Shown one piece after another: positions 54,987-64,000 of a stretch of DNA of 64,000 nucleotides (position 1 is its first letter; the number at the start of each line of letters is the position of its first letter). The DNA comes from Janthinobacterium sp. GW458P. Its GTDB lineage: Bacteria; Pseudomonadota; Gammaproteobacteria; Burkholderiales; Burkholderiaceae_D. The notes under the pieces are model-generated. The model saw only the letters and a program-made list of their open reading frames with translations, was not told where the DNA came from and made no database searches. The stretch spans positions 1-64,000 of the forward strand of contig NZ_NEGZ01000026.1 in the NCBI RefSeq assembly GCF_002127585.1, read 5' to 3'. The position numbers were made by a program, and so were the translations under genes.

Positions 54987-57104
54987 TTAAGCGGCTGGCG
55001 CTTCGTTGCCTTCAGCAGCTTTCATCGACAGCTTCAGGCGGCCGCGGTCGTCCGTTTCCAGCACTTTGACGCGCACCAGCTGGCCTTCTTTCAGGTAGTC
55101 GGCCACGGCGTTGACGCGCTCGTTGGCGATCTGCGAGATGTGCAGCAAGCCGTCCTTGCCTGGCATGACTTGCACGATGGCGCCGAAGTCCAGCAGTTTC
55201 AGCACGGTGCCTTCGTAGGTCTTGCCCACTTCGACGGAGGCCGTCAGTTCTTCGATGCGGCGCTTGGCTTCCTGGCCGGCGGCAGCGTCGACGGACGCGA
55301 TGGTGACCACGCCTTCGTCGCTGATGTCGATCTGGGTGCCCGTCTCTTCGGTCAGCGCGCGGATCACGGCGCCGCCCTTGCCGATCACGTCACGGATTTT
55401 TTCCGGGTTGATCTTGATGGTGATCAGACGCGGTGCGAAATCGGACAGTTCGGTTTTGACGTGCGGCATGGCTTTTTGCATTTCGCCCAGGATGTGCTCG
55501 CGGCCTTCCTTGGCTTGCGCCAGCGCCACTTGCATGATTTCCTTGGTGATGCCCATGATCTTGATGTCCATCTGCAGCGCCGTGATACCGTTGCGGGTAC
55601 CGGCTACCTTGAAGTCCATGTCGCCCAGGTGGTCTTCGTCGCCCAGGATGTCGGACAGCACGGCAAACTTGCCGCCTTCCTTGATCAGGCCCATGGCGAT
55701 GCCGGCCACGTGCTCTTTCATCGGCACGCCGGCGTCCATCAGCGCCAGGCAGCCGCCGCAGACGGAGGCCATCGACGAGGAACCGTTCGATTCCGTGATT
55801 TCCGATACCAGGCGCACCGAGTAGCTGAACTCTTCAGCTGCCGGCAGGGCGGCGATCAGCGCGCGCTTGGCCAGGCGGCCGTGGCCGATTTCGCGGCGCT
55901 TCGGCGTACCGACGCGGCCCGTTTCGCCGGTGGCGAACGGAGGCATGTTGTAATGCAGCATGAACGAATCGGTGAACTCGCCCATCAGCGCATCGATCTT
56001 CTGGCTGTCGCGGGCGGTGCCCAGGGTAGCGACGACCAGCGCCTGCGTTTCGCCGCGCGTGAACAGGGCCGAACCGTGGGTGCGTGGCAGCACGCTGGTG
56101 CGGATCGAGATCGGACGCACGGTGCGCGTGTCGCGGCCGTCGATGCGCGGCTCGCCGTCCAGGATCTGCGTGCGCACGATCTTGGCTTCGATGTCGAACA
56201 GGATGTTGTTCACTTCCGCGCTGTCGATCGCCGCGCCGCCGTTGGCAGCCGCTTCGGCCGACAGGTCGGCCAGCACTTCCGACGTTGCCGCCTTCAGCTT
56301 GGCCGTGCGTTCCTGCTTGTCCTTGGTTTGATATGCATCATTGATCTTGGCGTTGGCGAAATGCGCGACGCGGGCGATCAGTGCTTCGTTCTTCGGCGCA
56401 GGCGCCCATTCCACTTCCGGCTTGCCGCCGTCACGCACCAGGTCGTGAATCGCGTCGATGACGACTTTCATCTGATCGTGGCCGAAGACCACGGCGCCCA
56501 GCATGATTTCTTCGGACAGCTGCTGCGCTTCCGATTCGACCATCAGCACGGCCGTTTCGGTACCGGCGACAACCAGGTCCATCTGCGACGTTTTCAGTTG
56601 CTGGACGGTCGGGTTCAGGATGTACTGGCCGTTCGCGTAACCGACGCGCGCGGCGCCGATAGGACCGTTGAAAGGCACGCCCGAGACGCACAGGGCGGCC
56701 GATGCGCCGATCATGGCGGCGATGTCCGGATCGATTTCCGGGTTGACCGACAGCACGTGAATGATGACTTGCACTTCATTCAGGTAGCCTTCCGGGAACA
56801 GCGGACGGATAGGACGGTCGATCAGACGCGATGTCAGTGTTTCTTTTTCGGAAGGACGGCCTTCGCGCTTGAAAAAACCGCCCGGGATTTTACCGGCAGC
56901 ATAAGTTTTCTCGACATAATCAACCGTCAAAGGGAAGAAATCCTGGCCTGGCTTGGCATCTTTGCGTGCCACCACCGTTGCCAGAACGACGGTATCTTCG
57001 ATCGACACCAGCACTGCGCCGGATGCCTGACGTGCGATTTCGCCGGTTTCCAGGGTCACCTGATGTTGACCGTACTGGAAGGTTTTCGTAACTTTGTTAA
57101 ACAT
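54987..57104 (-). CDS. pnp: Polyribonucleotide nucleotidyltransferase (PNPase)
   Basis: 705 residues. Two RNase PH-type domains, then a KH domain ([21 protein letters not shown], about 560-615) and an S1 domain ([29 protein letters not shown], about 620-690). It degrades RNA 3' to 5' with phosphate and works with RNase E. It lies behind rpsO as usual; the rpsO terminator in between is presumably leaky. Its leader (57105-57276) may be the target of PNPase autocontrol known from E. coli. Confidence 0.98.
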   Translation of the reverse strand: MFNKVTKTFQYGQHQVTLETGEIARQASGAVLVSIEDTVVLATVVARKDAKPGQDFFPLTVDYVEKTYAAGKIPGGFFKREGRPSEKETLTSRLIDRPIRPLFPEGYLNEVQVIIHVLSVNPEIDPDIAAMIGASAALCVSGVPFNGPIGAARVGYANGQYILNPTVQQLKTSQMDLVVAGTETAVLMVESEAQQLSEEIMLGAVVFGHDQMKVVIDAIHDLVRDGGKPEVEWAPAPKNEALIARVAHFANAKINDAYQTKDKQERTAKLKAATSEVLADLSAEAAANGGAAIDSAEVNNILFDIEAKIVRTQILDGEPRIDGRDTRTVRPISIRTSVLPRTHGSALFTRGETQALVVATLGTARDSQKIDALMGEFTDSFMLHYNMPPFATGETGRVGTPKRREIGHGRLAKRALIAALPAAEEFSYSVRLVSEITESNGSSSMASVCGGCLALMDAGVPMKEHVAGIAMGLIKEGGKFAVLSDILGDEDHLGDMDFKVAGTRNGITALQMDIKIMGITKEIMQVALAQAKEGREHILGEMQKAMPHVKTELSDFAPRLITIKINPEKIRDVIGKGGAVIRALTEETGTQIDISDEGVVTIASVDAAAGQEAKRRIEELTASVEVGKTYEGTVLKLLDFGAIVQVMPGKDGLLHISQIANERVNAVADYLKEGQLVRVKVLETDDRGRLKLSMKAAEGNEAPAA

Positions 57105-57276
57105 GGGGTATCCCTTTTCTAATTGCCGACAGATTTTCAGGGGCTGTCGTTCACCTCACCACAGGCGGCGTAAAAATGCTGCCTTTACTTGTTGCCACCT
57201 TTGCTACTTTACTTTTAAAACATGATGTCGGTAGAGAATACTGTACTTCTCGACATAAATCCGGAATTCAAATGAC

Positions 57277-57311
57277 AAAATGCCCGCGTCAGCGAACTGG
57301 CGCAGGCATTT
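57277..57311 (-). terminator. Intrinsic terminator between rpsO and pnp
   Basis: On the minus strand, AAATGCC and GGCATTTT outer arms with GCGCCAG/CTGACGC inner arms and a TTCG tetraloop form a stem with two mismatches, followed by T residues. It lies 26 bases after the rpsO stop codon. Confidence 0.7.
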
Positions 57312-57336
57312 CTGTATAAACCTTGTACGGCAAAAA

Positions 57337-57606
57337 TTACTTGCGCAGACCAAGTTTAGCGATCAGGTCGCGATAACGGGTAGCGTCTTTAGCCTTCAGG
57401 TAGGACAACAGGCTCTTACGACGGTTGACCATCATGATCAGGCCGCGGCGGGAGTGGTGATCTTTCGAGTGGGCTTTGAAGTGGCCGTTCAGTTCGTTGA
57501 TGCGAGCTGTCAGCAGTGCAACTTGCACTTCAGGGGAGCCGGTGTCGTTTTGACCACGTGCGTTGTCCGCGATGATAGCGGCTTTGTTGATGTTTTCTAC
57601 TGTCAT
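57337..57606 (-). CDS. rpsO: 30S ribosomal protein S15
   Basis: 89 residues from the ATG at 57606. It has the S15 pattern: [50 protein letters not shown]. It binds 16S rRNA early in 30S assembly. It is followed by pnp. Confidence 0.98.
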   Translation of the reverse strand: MTVENINKAAIIADNARGQNDTGSPEVQVALLTARINELNGHFKAHSKDHHSRRGLIMMVNRRKSLLSYLKAKDATRYRDLIAKLGLRK

Positions 57607-57662
57607 GATAAACCTTTCACATGCGGTGCACAGAGTCTGAACCCTATCCACCGTGAACTACG

Positions 57663-57691
57663 ATTATTAAAATACTGGCCTATGCTTCCAA
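57663..57691 (-). promoter_or_regulatory. Candidate promoter of rpsO-pnp
   Basis: On the minus strand, TTGGAA (57691-57686) and AATAAT (57668-57663) have a 17-base spacer. About 55 bases of leader precede the rpsO ATG. Confidence 0.5.
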
Positions 57692-57791
57692 CCAGACGCG
57701 CAAGTATATCGGAAAAATGCCCGCCTGTATCCTGCCGTGCGGGCTTTTCTCGGCGCATGATAGGATTTTCCCGCATTTCAGGAGGACAAAC

Positions 57792-58289
57792 ATGAAAAAA
57801 CTGCTCAAATTAGCAACAGCCGTGCTGCTGGCCGCGCTGGCCGGCTGCGCCAGCTGGAACGCGCCGCCGCCGCAGCCGGGCGAAGCGCGCGCCGCCGTGG
57901 AAGCGCGCCTGGGCCGGCCCACGGCCGTCTACCAGCTGCCCACGGGCCCGGAACTCGAATACGCGACGGGTCCGTATGGCCAATATACGTACATGGCCCG
58001 CTTCGGCCCCGACGACAGATTGATTTCCTATGAGCAAGTGCTCGACACGCCGGGCTTTGCCCGCATCAAGGTGGGCGTGTCGACGCAGCAGGACGTGCTG
58101 CAGACGCTGGGCCGCCCGACGGAAAAATCCTATTTGCCGCTGCCCAGGCTCTACGTCTGGTCCTACCGCTACAAGGAATCGGGCGTGTGGGATTCCATGA
58201 TGCATGTGCACTTCGACCATGACGGCATCGTGCGCATGATGATGAACGGCCCCGATCCGGCCAAGGAAGAGCGCCGCTTCTTCTGGTAA
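57792..58289 (+). CDS. Lipoprotein with BamE/SmpA-like repeats
   Basis: 165 residues from the ATG at 57792 (AGGAGG ribosome site at 57780-57785). A lipoprotein signal with lipobox LAGC precedes a Pro linker. Two short segments, GEARAAVEARLGRPTAVYQLP and QQDVLQTLGRPTEKSYLP, resemble the BamE/SmpA fold in which a helix precedes an LGxPT turn. It may sit at the outer membrane. It is not bamE itself by position (no fur or dapB near). The repeat copy 2 follows its stop codon. Confidence 0.7.
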   Translation: MKKLLKLATAVLLAALAGCASWNAPPPQPGEARAAVEARLGRPTAVYQLPTGPELEYATGPYGQYTYMARFGPDDRLISYEQVLDTPGFARIKVGVSTQQDVLQTLGRPTEKSYLPLPRLYVWSYRYKESGVWDSMMHVHFDHDGIVRMMMNGPDPAKEERRFFW

Positions 58290-58306
58290 ACCATTACCGG
58301 CGGAAC

Positions 58307-58452
58307 GACGCCTGATAAAACCGTGGCGAGCGGCAGTGAGGCTCGGCGTCCCCTTTCGGCCAGGAAGCGCAGCCGTGCTAGACACGGGGCCGCCGAGGCG
58401 GCGAGCATCGCCGGCCGCAAAGCGCGACGCGCAGCAGGTTTCATCAGGCGTC
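58307..58452. repeat. Structured palindromic repeat, copy 2
   Basis: A 146-base element matching copy 1 (51191-51323). Terminal inverted repeats are nearly perfect: left GACGCCTGATAAAACC, right end inverted GACGCCTGATGAAACC (15 of 16). The internal hairpins are CGAGC/GCTCG, CCGTG-CTAGA-CACGG (58373-58387) and GCCGCC-GA-GGCGGC (58389-58402). It lies between the convergent lipoprotein gene and leuA, ending 4 bases from the leuA stop. Confidence 0.8.
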
Positions 58453-58456
58453 CTTC

Positions 58457-60001
58457 CTACGGCTGCGGATCGATGCGCTCATCCTTGGCATGCAGTTTGT
58501 TCAAGGCCGACAAATACGCCTTGGCCGAGGCGACGATGATGTCCGGGTCGGCGCCCACGCCGTTGACGATGCGCCCGTCGCGCGACAGGCGCATCGTCAC
58601 CTCGCCCTGCGACTGCGTGCCCGTGCTGATGGCATTGACGGAGAACAAGACCAGTTCCGCGCCGCTGGCAACCGCGCTTTCGATGGCGTTGACGGTCGCG
58701 TCGACGGGCCCGTCGCCACGCCCCTCGCAGCTGCGCTGCTCGCCGCCGACAAGAAACTCCACGCGCGCATGGGGCACGGCGCCCGTCGTCGACTGCTGCG
58801 CCAGGGAAATGAAACGGTAGTGCTCGCTCTCCTGCGCCTGCTGCTCCTCGCTGACGAGGGCCATGATGTCTTCGTCGAAAATCTCGGATTTGCGGTCGGC
58901 CAGCTCCTTGAAGCGGATGAAGGCCGCGTTGACTTCCGCCTCCGATTCCAGCGCGATACCCAGCTCCTGCAGGCGCTGCTTGAAGGCGTTGCGCCCCGAC
59001 AGTTTGCCCAGCACGATCTTGTTGGCCGTCCAGCCCACGTCTTCGGCGCGCATGATTTCATACGTCTCGCGCGCCTTTAATATGCCGTCCTGGTGGATGC
59101 CGGACGCGTGCGCAAAGGCGTTCGCGCCCACGACGGCCTTGTTCGGCTGCACGGCGAAGCCCGTGATCTGCGACACCATTTTCGAGGCGGCGACGATTTG
59201 CGTCGTATCAATGCCCACGGTCAGATTGTAATAGGCGGCGCGCGTGCGCAGCGCCATCACCACTTCTTCCAGCGCCGTATTGCCGGCCCGTTCGCCCAGG
59301 CCATTGACGGTACACTCGATCTGCCGCGCGCCGCCTATCATGACGCCGGCCAGCGAATTGGCCACGGCCAGGCCCAGGTCGTTATGACAATGCACAGACC
59401 AGATGGCCTTATCGGAATTCGGTATGCGTTCGCGCAAGCGGCGGATGGTGTTGCCGAAGATTTCAGGCACGGCGTAGCCCACCGTATCGGGGAAATTGAT
59501 CGTGGTGGCGCCCTCGGCAATCACGGCTTCGAGCACCTGGCACAGAAAATCCTCGTCGGAGCGGCTGCCGTCTTCGGGGCTGAATTCGATATCGTCCGTG
59601 AACTGGCGCGCGTAGCGCACGGCGTTTTGCGCCTGCAGCAAGACTTGCTCGGGCGTCATGCGCAGCTTCATCTGCATGTGCAGGGGCGAGGTGGCGATGA
59701 ACGTGTGGATGCGCTTGCGCTCGGCAGGCGCCAGCGCTTCGGCGGCGCGGGCGATGTCGCGGTCGTTGGCGCGCGACAGCGAGCAGATCGTCGATTCGCG
59801 CACGGCGCCGGCAATCGCCCGTATCGACTCGAAATCGCCCTGCGAGGCGGCGGCGAAGCCGGCTTCGATCACGTCGACCTTCATGCGCTCGAGCTGCCTG
59901 GCGATGCGCAGCTTTTCCTCGCGCGTCATGGAGGCGCCCGGCGATTGCTCGCCGTCGCGCAGGGTGGTGTCAAAGATGATGAGTCGGTTGCTGGTGCTCA
60001 T
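58457..60001 (-). CDS. leuA: 2-isopropylmalate synthase
   Basis: 514 residues, a type I enzyme of leucine synthesis that joins acetyl-CoA and 2-oxoisovalerate. The N-terminal barrel has [14 protein letters not shown], the metal histidines in VHCHNDLG and NGLGERAGN; the C-terminal leucine-binding regulatory domain is complete (about 390-514). It lies 48 bases after pssA. No leader peptide or attenuator was seen. Confidence 0.97.
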   Translation of the reverse strand: MSTSNRLIIFDTTLRDGEQSPGASMTREEKLRIARQLERMKVDVIEAGFAAASQGDFESIRAIAGAVRESTICSLSRANDRDIARAAEALAPAERKRIHTFIATSPLHMQMKLRMTPEQVLLQAQNAVRYARQFTDDIEFSPEDGSRSDEDFLCQVLEAVIAEGATTINFPDTVGYAVPEIFGNTIRRLRERIPNSDKAIWSVHCHNDLGLAVANSLAGVMIGGARQIECTVNGLGERAGNTALEEVVMALRTRAAYYNLTVGIDTTQIVAASKMVSQITGFAVQPNKAVVGANAFAHASGIHQDGILKARETYEIMRAEDVGWTANKIVLGKLSGRNAFKQRLQELGIALESEAEVNAAFIRFKELADRKSEIFDEDIMALVSEEQQAQESEHYRFISLAQQSTTGAVPHARVEFLVGGEQRSCEGRGDGPVDATVNAIESAVASGAELVLFSVNAISTGTQSQGEVTMRLSRDGRIVNGVGADPDIIVASAKAYLSALNKLHAKDERIDPQP

Positions 60002-60049
60002 GGCTGCTCCTCGCTGATGGAAAGAAGTGGCTACCGACCCAGGCCGCTG

Positions 60050-60901
60050 TCAGTGCTCCGGGTCCGTCTGGACTATGCTAACAGGCTTTCCCTTGGCCAT
60101 GCGCCAGAAAAACACGGCGTAGCCGGACAAGCCGTAGGCAACGAAGATGGGGAACAACACTTTCGGCGGATCGATGGAAATGAGCGCAAAGAACAGTGCC
60201 AGCAGGAACACGACGATGAAGGGCACGGACTTGCGGAAATTGACATCCTTGAAGCTGTAGAACGGCACGTTGGTGACCATGGTCAGGCCGGCGAACACGG
60301 CGATCGTCCACGAGACCCAGGCCAGTTGGTTGCCGGCAAATTCGAGGTCGTTCATCAGCAGGATGAAGCCGGCCACCATGGCGGCGGCAGCCGGGCTGGG
60401 CAAGCCCTGGAAGAAGCGCTTGTCGACCACGGCGATATTCGTGTTGAAGCGGGCCAGGCGCAGGGCGGCGCCGGCGCAGTAGACGAAGGCGGCCAGCCAG
60501 CCCAGCTTGCCCATGCCGCGCAGCGACCATTCATAGATGACCAGCGCCGGCGCGGCGCCGAACGACACCATGTCGGACAGGCTGTCGTACTGGGCGCCGA
60601 ATTCGCTTTGCGTGTTCGTCAGGCGCGCGATGCGCCCATCGAGGCCGTCGAGGATCATGGCGATGAAGATGGCCCAGGCCGCGTGCTCGAATTTCTGGTT
60701 CATGGCCATGACGATGGCATAAAAGCCGCAAAACAGGGCCGCCGTCGTGAAGGCGTTCGGCAACAGATAAATACCGCGGCGGCGCAAGGTTTTCTTGCCC
60801 GTGCCATCTGCCACCGGCTGGCGCACGAATTTGCTGAAGCGGGAAGCTTTGGATGCTGCGGGAGTGCCGTTCTTGCCTCTACGACGGGGGAAGTTTGCCA
60901 T
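60050..60901 (-). CDS. pssA: CDP-diacylglycerol--serine O-phosphatidyltransferase
   Basis: 283 residues from the ATG at 60901. The CDP-alcohol phosphotransferase signature DGLDGRIARLTNTQSEFGAQYDSLSD carries the conserved Asp residues. Seven or so membrane helices follow a basic 45-residue N-terminus (GKKTLRRRGIYLLPN). This is the type II PssA of the inner membrane, making phosphatidylserine. The frame extends upstream, but that part is not family-like. Confidence 0.93.
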   Translation of the reverse strand: MANFPRRRGKNGTPAASKASRFSKFVRQPVADGTGKKTLRRRGIYLLPNAFTTAALFCGFYAIVMAMNQKFEHAAWAIFIAMILDGLDGRIARLTNTQSEFGAQYDSLSDMVSFGAAPALVIYEWSLRGMGKLGWLAAFVYCAGAALRLARFNTNIAVVDKRFFQGLPSPAAAAMVAGFILLMNDLEFAGNQLAWVSWTIAVFAGLTMVTNVPFYSFKDVNFRKSVPFIVVFLLALFFALISIDPPKVLFPIFVAYGLSGYAVFFWRMAKGKPVSIVQTDPEH

Positions 60902-61072
60902 GTTGTTCCATATTTTGTGTACTGCGGGGTATCGGTGCCAGGCGGCGCGCACATGGCCATTACACCATGCGCGCGCCGATCCTGCCATTATAGAGGAGCC
61001 GCCGCCAAAGAAAAGTGCGATGGAGCAAGCTTGGCAAGATAGCGCCGCATCCAGCCTTGAACGCCGAACAAA

Positions 61073-61837
61073 TTACTTGAACTTGATTTTGGCAACAAGG
61101 CCCATGTTCAGGGTGGTTTCGCCCGGTTCGAAGCTCGGTTCGGCCACCTGGCTGCCGCCGTAGCTGGCCGCATCGGCGCTCATGGCGCGCGCGCCGGCCA
61201 TGTTGGCGCGCTGCGCATAGTTGCCCGAACCTTCGAAATCGATGGTGTCGATCACGGCGTCATTGACGTTGCGGCCCATGGCGCCGGCGATGGCGGCCAC
61301 GCGCTCATTGAGATTCTTGTAGGCGGCGGCGATGCGCTGGTCGTCGAGCTTGCGGATGGTGGCGGGCGCCAGGCCGAAGTTCAGGCGGTTCAGGGTCAGC
61401 ACGCCTTGCGCCGCGGAAACGGTTTTCGGCAAGGCGGCCAGATTGGTCGTCGTTACCTGCAGGTACTGGCCTACGCGCCAGCCCGTCGGCACGCGGGCCT
61501 TGGCCACGCTGCCTGGCGGCAAGGGCGCCGTTTCCGGGTATACGGCATACGTGTAGTAGCCCTGCGTCTTCAGCACGGCTTGCGGGTCGGCCTTCTTGAC
61601 GATGGCCACGCCCTGGTTCATCTTCTGGTTCACGCGCGAGGCGGCGGCGGCCTTGTCCTTGTCCTGCTCTTCGATGGCCAGGGTGACGGTCACCTGGTCG
61701 TTCGCCTGCACCACTTCACCGTTGGCGGGCACGACCACGAGGGTGCCGGCGGTGGGCAGGCTTTGCGCATGGGCGGACAGGGCAACGGTAGCGGCGGCGG
61801 TAACGGCGGCGGCCAGCACAGCTTTCATGACGGTCAT
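61073..61837 (-). CDS. SIMPL (DUF541) domain exported protein, copy A
   Basis: 254 residues, with a signal peptide (AAAVTAAATVALSAHAQ) and the SIMPL domain: GTLVVVPANGEV, QVTVTLAIEEQDKDKAAAASRVNQKM, a YYTYAVYP segment and FEPGETTLNMGLVAKIKF at the end. A GGAG ribosome site precedes the ATG. Members are periplasmic (BP26/OMP28-like oligomers) of unknown function. It is a tandem copy of the gene at 61951, 113 bases away. Confidence 0.88.
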   Translation of the reverse strand: MTVMKAVLAAAVTAAATVALSAHAQSLPTAGTLVVVPANGEVVQANDQVTVTLAIEEQDKDKAAAASRVNQKMNQGVAIVKKADPQAVLKTQGYYTYAVYPETAPLPPGSVAKARVPTGWRVGQYLQVTTTNLAALPKTVSAAQGVLTLNRLNFGLAPATIRKLDDQRIAAAYKNLNERVAAIAGAMGRNVNDAVIDTIDFEGSGNYAQRANMAGARAMSADAASYGGSQVAEPSFEPGETTLNMGLVAKIKFK

Positions 61838-61950
61838 ATATTTCTCCTTGGGAATTTGATACTCAGACGCGCGGGGAGCTTGGGTGCTCCCCGGCTTTTA
61901 CTTGACGACTACTGTACCGCGGGCGGGGCACGCGGCGCAAACACGCTTGC

Positions 61951-62706
61951 TTACTTGAACTTCACCTTGCCGACGACGCGCATGTCGAGCGTCGTTTCGC
62001 CCGGCTCGAAGCTCGGCTCGGCGACGACGCTGTCTTCGGCCATCTTGGCGCTGCGCATCATCATCGGCGCGGCGGCCGGACGGCTTTCGGTGGCGTAATT
62101 GCCCGAACCTTCGAAGTCCACCGTATCGAGCACGGCGTCGGACACGTTGCGGCCCATGGCCCTGGCGATGGCGGCCACGCGCTCGTTGAGGTTTTTATAC
62201 GTGGCGGCGATGCGCTGGTCGTCCAGCAGGCGGATGGTTTCCGGCTTCAGGCCGAAATTCAAGCCATTCAGGGTCAGCACGCCTTGCGCCGCCGACACGG
62301 TTTTCGGCAGGGACGCCAGGTTGGCCGTCGTCACTTCCAGGTACTGGCCCACGCGCCACGCCGTCGGCAGGCGCGGCTTGGCCACGGCGCCGGCCGGCAG
62401 CGGACGCTCTTCCGGATACACGGGGTAGGTGTAATAGCCATACGATTTCAGCGCAGCGGAAGGATCGGCCTGCTTGACGATGGCGATGCCCTTGTTCATC
62501 TTCTGGTTCACGCGCGACGCGGCGGCGGCCTTGTCCTTGTCCTGCTCTTCGATGGCCAGGGTGGCGACGACCTGGTCGTTGACATGCTTGACTTCGCCAA
62601 ATGCGGGGACGACCACCAGGGTGCCGGAAGTCGGCAGGGATTGCGCTTGCGCACTCAGGGCAACGGTGGCTGCGGCGGCAACAAGGACGGATTTCATCAC
62701 GGTCAT
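61951..62706 (-). CDS. SIMPL (DUF541) domain exported protein, copy B
   Basis: 251 residues, very similar to copy A along its whole length (signal SAQAQSLPTSGTLVVVPAFGEV; the same EEQDKDKAAAASRVNQKMNKG; YYTYPVYPEERPLP; FEPGETTLDMRVVGKVKF). AGGAG lies before the ATG. The two genes are in tandem on the same strand, so this is a local duplication that has diverged mainly near the C-terminal linker. Function unknown; BP26-like periplasmic oligomer by family. Confidence 0.88.
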   Translation of the reverse strand: MTVMKSVLVAAAATVALSAQAQSLPTSGTLVVVPAFGEVKHVNDQVVATLAIEEQDKDKAAAASRVNQKMNKGIAIVKQADPSAALKSYGYYTYPVYPEERPLPAGAVAKPRLPTAWRVGQYLEVTTANLASLPKTVSAAQGVLTLNGLNFGLKPETIRLLDDQRIAATYKNLNERVAAIARAMGRNVSDAVLDTVDFEGSGNYATESRPAAAPMMMRSAKMAEDSVVAEPSFEPGETTLDMRVVGKVKFK

Positions 62707-62913
62707 GGGGGTACTCCTAGGTGGTTAATATGGCTGACAGCCCGCGAAAGGAACGCTTTTGCCGTCCCTTTCGCTTGAGAAACTTGTCAAACTGTGTAGA
62801 TTCTAACGCCTCGTTCATTCCCGTGGCGCAAATTAACAAATCGTCACAAAATGCGTCTGGCGGTCACATTTACTCACATTTTAATAACAACGTTATTTTA
62901 AATGGCAATGACA
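62707..62913. other. Intergenic region upstream of SIMPL copy B
   Basis: A relatively A/T-rich gap containing a small palindrome AATAAC-AAC-GTTATT (62883-62897) and spaced TCACA elements (62843, 62864, 62874). It must hold the SIMPL promoter and the end of the MFS transcript. No gene is seen. Confidence 0.5.
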
Positions 62914-64000
62914 TCAATGTCCCGCCACCACGCCGCCCGTGCGGCGGCCCGGCTTGAAACTGTAACGGCGCGCGCGCCAGGCGATGCCCAGCGCCACCAG
63001 CAGCAGGGCCAGCATGGCCCACGGGAACGACGCCGCGCCATAGCCGTCGAGCAGCATGCCGCCCGTCAGGCCGCCGCCCGCGATGGCCACGTTCCAGATG
63101 GTCGCCACCATCGCCTGCGCCACATCCATGCCGTCGCCGGCCGCGTCCGCCGACGCCGTCTGCAGCAGGGTGCCGGCGCCGCCAAAGGTGATGCCCCAGA
63201 TGGCCATGCTGACATAGATCACGGCGGGCGAGTCCATCGCCAGCCCCAGCGCCACCATCACGAGGGCAAAGGCGGCGATGCAGCCCAGCACGAGCGGGCG
63301 CAGCCAGCGGTCGATCAGCTGGCTGACCAGCCAGATGCCGGCCAGCGAACCCACGCCATACACGAGCAACACCAGGTCGACGCGGGGGCGCAAGCCGGAC
63401 GGCGCCAGGAACGGCGCGATATACGTATATAAAATGTTATGCGCCAGCATCCAGGCGACGATCACCGCCAGAATCGGCCGCACGCCCGGCGTCATGAACA
63501 CCTGGCGGATCGACAGGCGCTCGCCCTGCTTTTGCCCCGGATAATCGGGCACGGCCAGCAGCACCCACGCGACCAGCACCACGGCCATGGCGGACATGAC
63601 GCCGAAGATGCTGCGCCAGCCCAGCACGCCGCCCATCAGGGTGCCCAACGGCACGCCCAGCGACAGGGCCAGCGGCGTGCCGATCATGGCAATGGCCATC
63701 GCCCTGCCCTGCTGTTCCACGGACACCATGCGGCGCGCGTAGCCGGCCATCAAGCCCCAGGCCAGGCCGGCGGCCATGCCGGTGACGAAGCGCGCCACCA
63801 GGGCGACGACGTAGTTGGGCGCCAGGGCCGTCGCCGTATTGAAGATCAAAAAGCCGATGATGGCCAGCAGCAGCACGTTGCGCCGGCGCCAGCTGCTGGT
63901 GAGCGCCGTCAGGGGAATCGCCGTCAATATGGAACCGATGGCGTACACGGTGACCAGCTGGCCCGTCATGACTTCGGAAATGCCGAGGTCCTTGGCAATC
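62914..64000 (-). CDS. MFS transporter, DHA1 type, 5' end outside the window
   Basis: The C-terminal 360 or so residues of a 12-helix facilitator. The frame continues past the right edge: the last codons read IAKDLGISEVMTGQLVTVYAIGSILTAIPL, the start of helices 1-2 of this branch, so the ATG at 63969 is internal. Motif A (TSSWRRRNVLLL) and motif C-like LSLGVPLGTLMGGVLGWRS are present. Substrate unknown. Confidence 0.88.
   Translation of the reverse strand, partial: IAKDLGISEVMTGQLVTVYAIGSILTAIPLTALTSSWRRRNVLLLAIIGFLIFNTATALAPNYVVALVARFVTGMAAGLAWGLMAGYARRMVSVEQQGRAMAIAMIGTPLALSLGVPLGTLMGGVLGWRSIFGVMSAMAVVLVAWVLLAVPDYPGQKQGERLSIRQVFMTPGVRPILAVIVAWMLAHNILYTYIAPFLAPSGLRPRVDLVLLVYGVGSLAGIWLVSQLIDRWLRPLVLGCIAAFALVMVALGLAMDSPAVIYVSMAIWGITFGGAGTLLQTASADAAGDGMDVAQAMVATIWNVAIAGGGLTGGMLLDGYGAASFPWAMLALLLVALGIAWRARRYSFKPGRRTGGVVAGH

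Noticed and set aside
1-64000. CRISPR array, prophage or insertion sequence
   Set aside because: No regularly spaced repeats, integrase, transposase or phage structural genes were seen anywhere in the window.

Overview
The window is high-GC DNA from one chromosome and looks like a betaproteobacterium of the Oxalobacteraceae (Janthinobacterium/Massilia-like). The support is gene content and order: a complete 14-gene nuo operon ending in a DUF2818 gene and preceded by tpiA, secG and tRNA-Leu(GAG), together with a PEP-CTERM protein, a PhoX-type phosphatase, DUF3820 and many small efflux loci. The genus is an inference. I see no CRISPR array, prophage, integrase or insertion sequence.

Region 1 (1-30 kb) is accessory and mostly about transport and regulation. 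In order it holds the start of an RND efflux adaptor, a GNAT acetyltransferase, SppA, a sodium:solute symporter, a YeeE/TsuA-type transporter, an MFS exporter, DUF3820, a glutaredoxin-fold protein with no catalytic cysteine, an Lrp-aph(3')-like-GNAT gene run facing an EamA exporter across a perfect dyad, an MFS exporter followed by a decayed histidine kinase, two LysR regulators, an EAL protein with a broken GGDEF site, a pirin, PhoX behind tandem Pho boxes, ribA, a secreted trypsin-like protease overlapping an FHA membrane protein, a PEP-CTERM protein, a TetR/MFS pair with matching operator palindromes, and a PQQ-type sugar dehydrogenase.

Region 2 (29-49 kb) is core metabolism, almost all on the minus strand. 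It holds NUDIX, a secreted HExxH protein and ispD-ispF, then the nuoA-N operon (respiratory complex I) ending at a strong terminator, then tRNA-Leu with its own promoter and terminator, secG, and tpiA with a good sigma-70 promoter.

Region 3 (49-64 kb) mixes core genes (rpsO-pnp, leuA, pssA) with envelope or hypothetical genes (quinone reductase, Sel1 repeats, DUF2807, a chemoreceptor, two unknown genes, a BamE-like lipoprotein, tandem SIMPL proteins) and ends inside another MFS exporter. Two copies of a structured palindromic repeat of about 130-150 bp lie here (51191-51323 and 58307-58452).

The most useful observations are the tandem Pho boxes before phoX, the repeat pair whose internal hairpins keep pairing while their sequence changes, three operator-like dyads beside transport genes, the cysteine-less glutaredoxin, the kinase remnant, and the protease-FHA gene pair. 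I found no convincing wholly new multi-gene system.
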